Below are positions 61,452-64,000 of a stretch of 64,000 nucleotides of DNA, piece by piece. Position numbers and translations under genes: made by a program. The notes under the pieces are model-generated. The model did no database searches, was not told the DNA's origin, and saw only the letters and a program-made list of their open reading frames with translations. The stretch is from Mannheimia sp041807705 (lineage in GTDB: Bacteria > Pseudomonadota > Gammaproteobacteria > Enterobacterales > Pasteurellaceae), in the NCBI RefSeq assembly GCF_041807705.1, contig NZ_JBGTYY010000006.1, positions 28,454 to 92,453 on the forward strand. Direction: 5' to 3'. Positions within the stretch are counted from its first letter, which is position 1; every line of letters starts with the position of its first letter.

Positions 61452-62709
61452 TTTACTACTTCTTGGCGGATTTTACCTTGTTTCCGTTGGGTTATTTCTA
61501 ACCGCACTCTATCGGCTTTATCAGAAATCGGGCTTTTCTTTCCATTTACTGTTCAGTCTAATCTATTTTATTACCTTTTATTCGGGCTTTCCGTTTTCGC
61601 TCGCAATGGCGTTAGGCTTTGATTACTCGTTGCCAAACATTGAACATCAATGGTTGGTGTTTATTACCGGTGGAGTAGGTTATTTGATTTATACGGTTGT
61701 CTATTCGTATTGTTGCCGTTTTTCAATGCCGTCTGAGTCAAAATCTGCAAATTCTCAAGCAAAAATGACCGCTTGTATGCTGGCGATAGTAGCGATTTCA
61801 ACGTTATTTTATTTCCTTTATTTAAATGGCTTATTATTCTTTAAATTAGAAAAATATAGCCAACTATTTGCTAAAGATTGGGTAGTGCTTTCAGCTTTAA
61901 AACGCTTTTTCTACTTTTTATTGCCAGCGTTACTGATTTTCTTTTTCTTATATAAGAGCAAAAAAGCGTGGTGGTCGGTACTGGTTATCGGCGGATTATT
62001 TGGCTTATTGACCTATTTTGCCGTAGGCGGCACAAGGGCAAATTTAGCATTGGCGGTAGCGTTTTTCTTATTGATTGGTTTACAGCAAAAGTATCTTTCT
62101 CTATCAACGTTGGTCTGGTTTGGGTTAAGTGGTGTAATTGCAATGTTCTTCTTAGCGCTTGCTCGCTACAAATTGGAATTGTCTGCCAGTGAAACACTCT
62201 ACACTTTCTTATATTTAAGCCGAGACACCTTCTCGCCTTGGGAAAATCTTGCTCGCTTATTATCTTCTGATGTGGAATATCAAGGCTTAATGCCGATTGT
62301 ACGAGATTTCTATGTCTATATTCCGCAATCTGTTTGGCAAGAACGCCCCGATATCGTGTGGAATACGGCGAATTATTTCACCAAAGTAATTTTGGGTAAC
62401 CATTCAGGCTTGGCAATTTCGCCTACTTTATTAGGCTCTTTCTATATTATGGGGGGATTTGGGGCGATTGTGGTTGGAATGACGGTTGTAGCGTTCTTAA
62501 TTAAACTGCTCGATAACTTTTTTACTTATGGAAAAGCAGTCAATTCCGCATTAATTCAGGCTTACTGTTTTGGTAATTTGTTTAACTTAATTATATTAGT
62601 CCGAGAGGGAATGGACGCTTTCGTCTCTCGCTTCCTCTTTTTTACGGTTGTATTTGTGGCTTGTTGGTGGTTGGCCAAGCTAATAGGTGGAAAACGCGAT
62701 GGCAGATAA
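61444..62709 (+). CDS. wzyE: ECA polymerase
   Basis: WzyE polymerises the ECA trisaccharide at the periplasmic face. The 421-residue protein is very hydrophobic, with about eleven predicted helices. It contains the family stretches VGGTRANLALAVAFFLLIG, YLSRDTFSPWENLARLL, and VIFVYIPQSVWQERPD-like YVYIPQSVWQERPDIVWNTANYFT. It overlaps wecF at its start and wecG at its end, so all three form one operon. Confidence 0.92.
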   Translation: MNNLLLLGGFYLVSVGLFLTALYRLYQKSGFSFHLLFSLIYFITFYSGFPFSLAMALGFDYSLPNIEHQWLVFITGGVGYLIYTVVYSYCCRFSMPSESKSANSQAKMTACMLAIVAISTLFYFLYLNGLLFFKLEKYSQLFAKDWVVLSALKRFFYFLLPALLIFFFLYKSKKAWWSVLVIGGLFGLLTYFAVGGTRANLALAVAFFLLIGLQQKYLSLSTLVWFGLSGVIAMFFLALARYKLELSASETLYTFLYLSRDTFSPWENLARLLSSDVEYQGLMPIVRDFYVYIPQSVWQERPDIVWNTANYFTKVILGNHSGLAISPTLLGSFYIMGGFGAIVVGMTVVAFLIKLLDNFFTYGKAVNSALIQAYCFGNLFNLIILVREGMDAFVSRFLFFTVVFVACWWLAKLIGGKRDGR

Positions 62710-63421
62710 AGTGATTATTCGAGGCATTGAGTTACAAGCGGTCAAAAATCTGGAAATTTTTGCAAATCTCTTAATGAATGAGCAGGGCATTCAACAGGGA
62801 AGGCTGATTGCGATTAATGCAGAAAAAGTGATTAATGCGGAAAAAAATCCACAGTTACGCCAAGTGATTGATGAGTCTGAGTTTAACTATGTAGATGGGA
62901 TCAGCATTGTTCAATCAATAAAAAAGAAATACCCTGATATAGAAATAGAACGAATTGCTGGAGCTGACTTGTGGGAAGTGCTAATGCAAAAAGCAGGAAA
63001 GCTAAGTGTACCTGTTTTTTTAGTGGGCAGCACTGCAGAGAATGTAAAGCTAGTTGAAGCAAAGTTAGCAAAATGGAATGTAAATATTGTCGGCACGCAT
63101 CACGGCTATTTTAATATGGAAGATAAAAGTAGTCTCATTGAACAAATCAAGCAAAGTGGGGCAAAGTTTGTTAGTGTTGCAATGGGAACGCCAAAGCAAG
63201 AACTATTTATTCAAAAAGCATATAGAAACTATCCGCAAGCTCTCTATATGGGGGTAGGTGGTACTTACGATGTTTTTACAGGCAAGACAAAAAGAGCGCC
63301 TAAAATTTGGCAGAAATTAGGATTAGAGTGGTTATATCGCTTATTACGTCAGCCTACACGCTGGCAACGGCAACTTAATTTACTTAAATATGCTTATTAT
63401 TATGTAACGAATCAGCTCTAA
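62699..63421 (+). CDS. wecG: UDP-ManNAcA transferase
   Basis: WecG adds ManNAcA to GlcNAc-PP-undecaprenol, the second ECA step. The 240-residue family 26 glycosyltransferase (WecG/TagA/CpsF) has IAINAEKVINAEKNPQL, NYVDGISIVQSIKKKYPD, ERIAGADLWEVLMQKAG, FLVGSTAENVKLVEAKL and AMGTPKQELFIQ with GVGGTYDVFTGKTKRAPKIWQKLGLEWLYRLLRQPTR-like ending. ATG 62699 is chosen with AGGTGG at 62685-62690. It overlaps wzyE by 11 nt. Confidence 0.94.
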   Translation: MADKVIIRGIELQAVKNLEIFANLLMNEQGIQQGRLIAINAEKVINAEKNPQLRQVIDESEFNYVDGISIVQSIKKKYPDIEIERIAGADLWEVLMQKAGKLSVPVFLVGSTAENVKLVEAKLAKWNVNIVGTHHGYFNMEDKSSLIEQIKQSGAKFVSVAMGTPKQELFIQKAYRNYPQALYMGVGGTYDVFTGKTKRAPKIWQKLGLEWLYRLLRQPTRWQRQLNLLKYAYYYVTNQL

Positions 63422-63506
63422 AAATCGGCATATTTGCTATTTATTACACGTTTTGAATAAAATAAAATCAAACAATAGCTTTTTTTGAAATTTTTTGAAA
63501 AAGTGC

Positions 63507-63533
63507 TAGACAAGGGAAACGGAAATCTATAAT
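63507..63533 (+). promoter_or_regulatory. tRNA operon promoter, tentative
   Basis: TATAAT at 63528-63533 lies 45 nt before the first tRNA, with a GC-rich start region (ACGCC) typical of stable RNA promoters. The -35 (TAGACA at 63507-63512, 15-nt spacing) is poor. Confidence 0.45.
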
Positions 63534-63578
63534 ATACGCCTCCGTTGCGACGCACTAAGTTAAACGATGTAAATCGAA

Positions 63579-63655
<77 letters not shown>

Positions 63656-63683
63656 GTTGCTAACGCAGCACTATCAACCCTAT

Positions 63684-63760
63684 GGTGGCTATAGCTCAGT
63701 TGGTAGAGCCCTGGATTGTGATTCCAGTTGTCGTGGGTTCGAATCCCATTAGCCACCCCA
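63684..63760 (+). tRNA. hisR: tRNA-His (GTG)
   Basis: The cloverleaf begins GGTGGCTA, including the extra 5' G (position -1) characteristic of tRNA-His. It has anticodon GTG in loop TTGTGAT, and CCA is encoded. Confidence 0.96.
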
Positions 63761-63787
63761 TTTAAATATACTCTTATGAGTAACTGA

Positions 63788-63864
63788 CGGCGAGTAGCGC
63801 AGCTTGGTAGCGCAACTGGTTTGGGACCAGTGGGTCGTAGGTTCAAATCCTATCTCGCCGACCA
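63788..63864 (+). tRNA. proM: tRNA-Pro (TGG)
   Basis: A 77-nt cloverleaf with acceptor CGGCGAG/CTCGCCG, anticodon loop TTTGGGA (anticodon TGG), T loop GTTCAAATC and encoded CCA. Confidence 0.95.
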
Positions 63865-63875
63865 ATTTTATTTTC

Positions 63876-64000
63876 GTTCTTTAACAATTTATCAGACAAT
63901 CTGTGTGGGCACTTGTTGATTGACTTGATTGAAAATATTTTTTAATTTTGAAGTCTTAATAGGTGCTAACTAGAAATTCATTATTTAGTGATTTTTTTAT
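63876..64000 (+). promoter_or_regulatory. Ribosomal RNA operon leader or spacer with boxA (continues past the window)
   Basis: GTTCTTTAACA (63876-63886) is a boxA antitermination element. It is followed by ATTTATCAGACAATCTG and TGTGGGCACTTG, sequences found in gammaproteobacterial rRNA leaders and 16S-23S spacers. The rRNA itself is outside the window, so whether 16S or 23S follows cannot be told. The tRNAs probably belong to the same transcript. Confidence 0.75.

Overview
The window is a chromosomal segment of a member of the Pasteurellaceae. Copies of the ACAAGCGGTC DNA uptake signal (the form used by the Actinobacillus pleuropneumoniae / Mannheimia / Haemophilus ducreyi group) occur between and inside genes on both strands. 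The housekeeping proteins (RpoB, RpoC, NusG, WecA-G) look gammaproteobacterial. I cannot name the species from the sequence alone.

Layout. 1-4630: end of a xylose locus (xylG end, xylH, an aldo/keto reductase broken by one stop codon, a vapBC toxin-antitoxin pair, xylR). 4704-7967: gluconate module (gntR, gntK, permease), followed by a gabD-like dehydrogenase (8123-9568). 9629-28892: a complete myo-inositol catabolic locus (iolB, iolA, an inositol-type ABC transporter, a second Gfo/Idh dehydrogenase broken by an amber codon, iolG, iolE, iolD, and iolC fused to DUF2090). A low-GC island at about 17.5-22.7 kb interrupts it. The island holds a three-gene ABC-ATPase conflict system (Cap4/DUF4297-like nuclease, small middle component, DUF3732 ATPase) and a decayed IS3-family element. 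29155-33113: a cytoplasmic GH29 alpha-L-fucosidase, a lactose/cellobiose-type PTS IIC, an RpiR-family regulator (probable IolR) and a stand-alone glucose-type PTS IIB. 33147-35873: hldD, def, dprA. 35996-51133: secE-nusG, a second decayed IS, rplKA, rplJL, three accessory genes, rpoBC. 51208-52203: a low-GC orphan gene. 52323-63421: hemL and the enterobacterial common antigen genes (wecA, wzzE, wecC, wecD, wecE, wecF, wzyE, wecG), with glnA sitting in reverse between wecE and wecF. 63579-63864: tRNA-Arg, tRNA-His, tRNA-Pro. The window then ends in what looks like a ribosomal RNA operon leader with boxA.

How the parts work together. Inositol would enter by the ABC transporter. It is then oxidised by IolG, dehydrated by IolE, ring-opened by IolD, isomerised by IolB, phosphorylated by IolC, cleaved by the DUF2090 aldolase-like domain, and finished by IolA. 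Every iol transcription start region, and the fucosidase/PTS operon, carries a CRP-like site next to a near-palindrome of the form GAAA-N6-TTTC. I infer one regulon under the RpiR-family protein at 32018-32839 with catabolite control. This ties the fucosidase/PTS module to inositol use.

The most interesting items are the ABC three-component island, the shared iol/fucosidase operators, the insertion of an IS exactly into the loop of the nusG terminator, and the accessory genes with stacked palindromes between rplL and rpoB.
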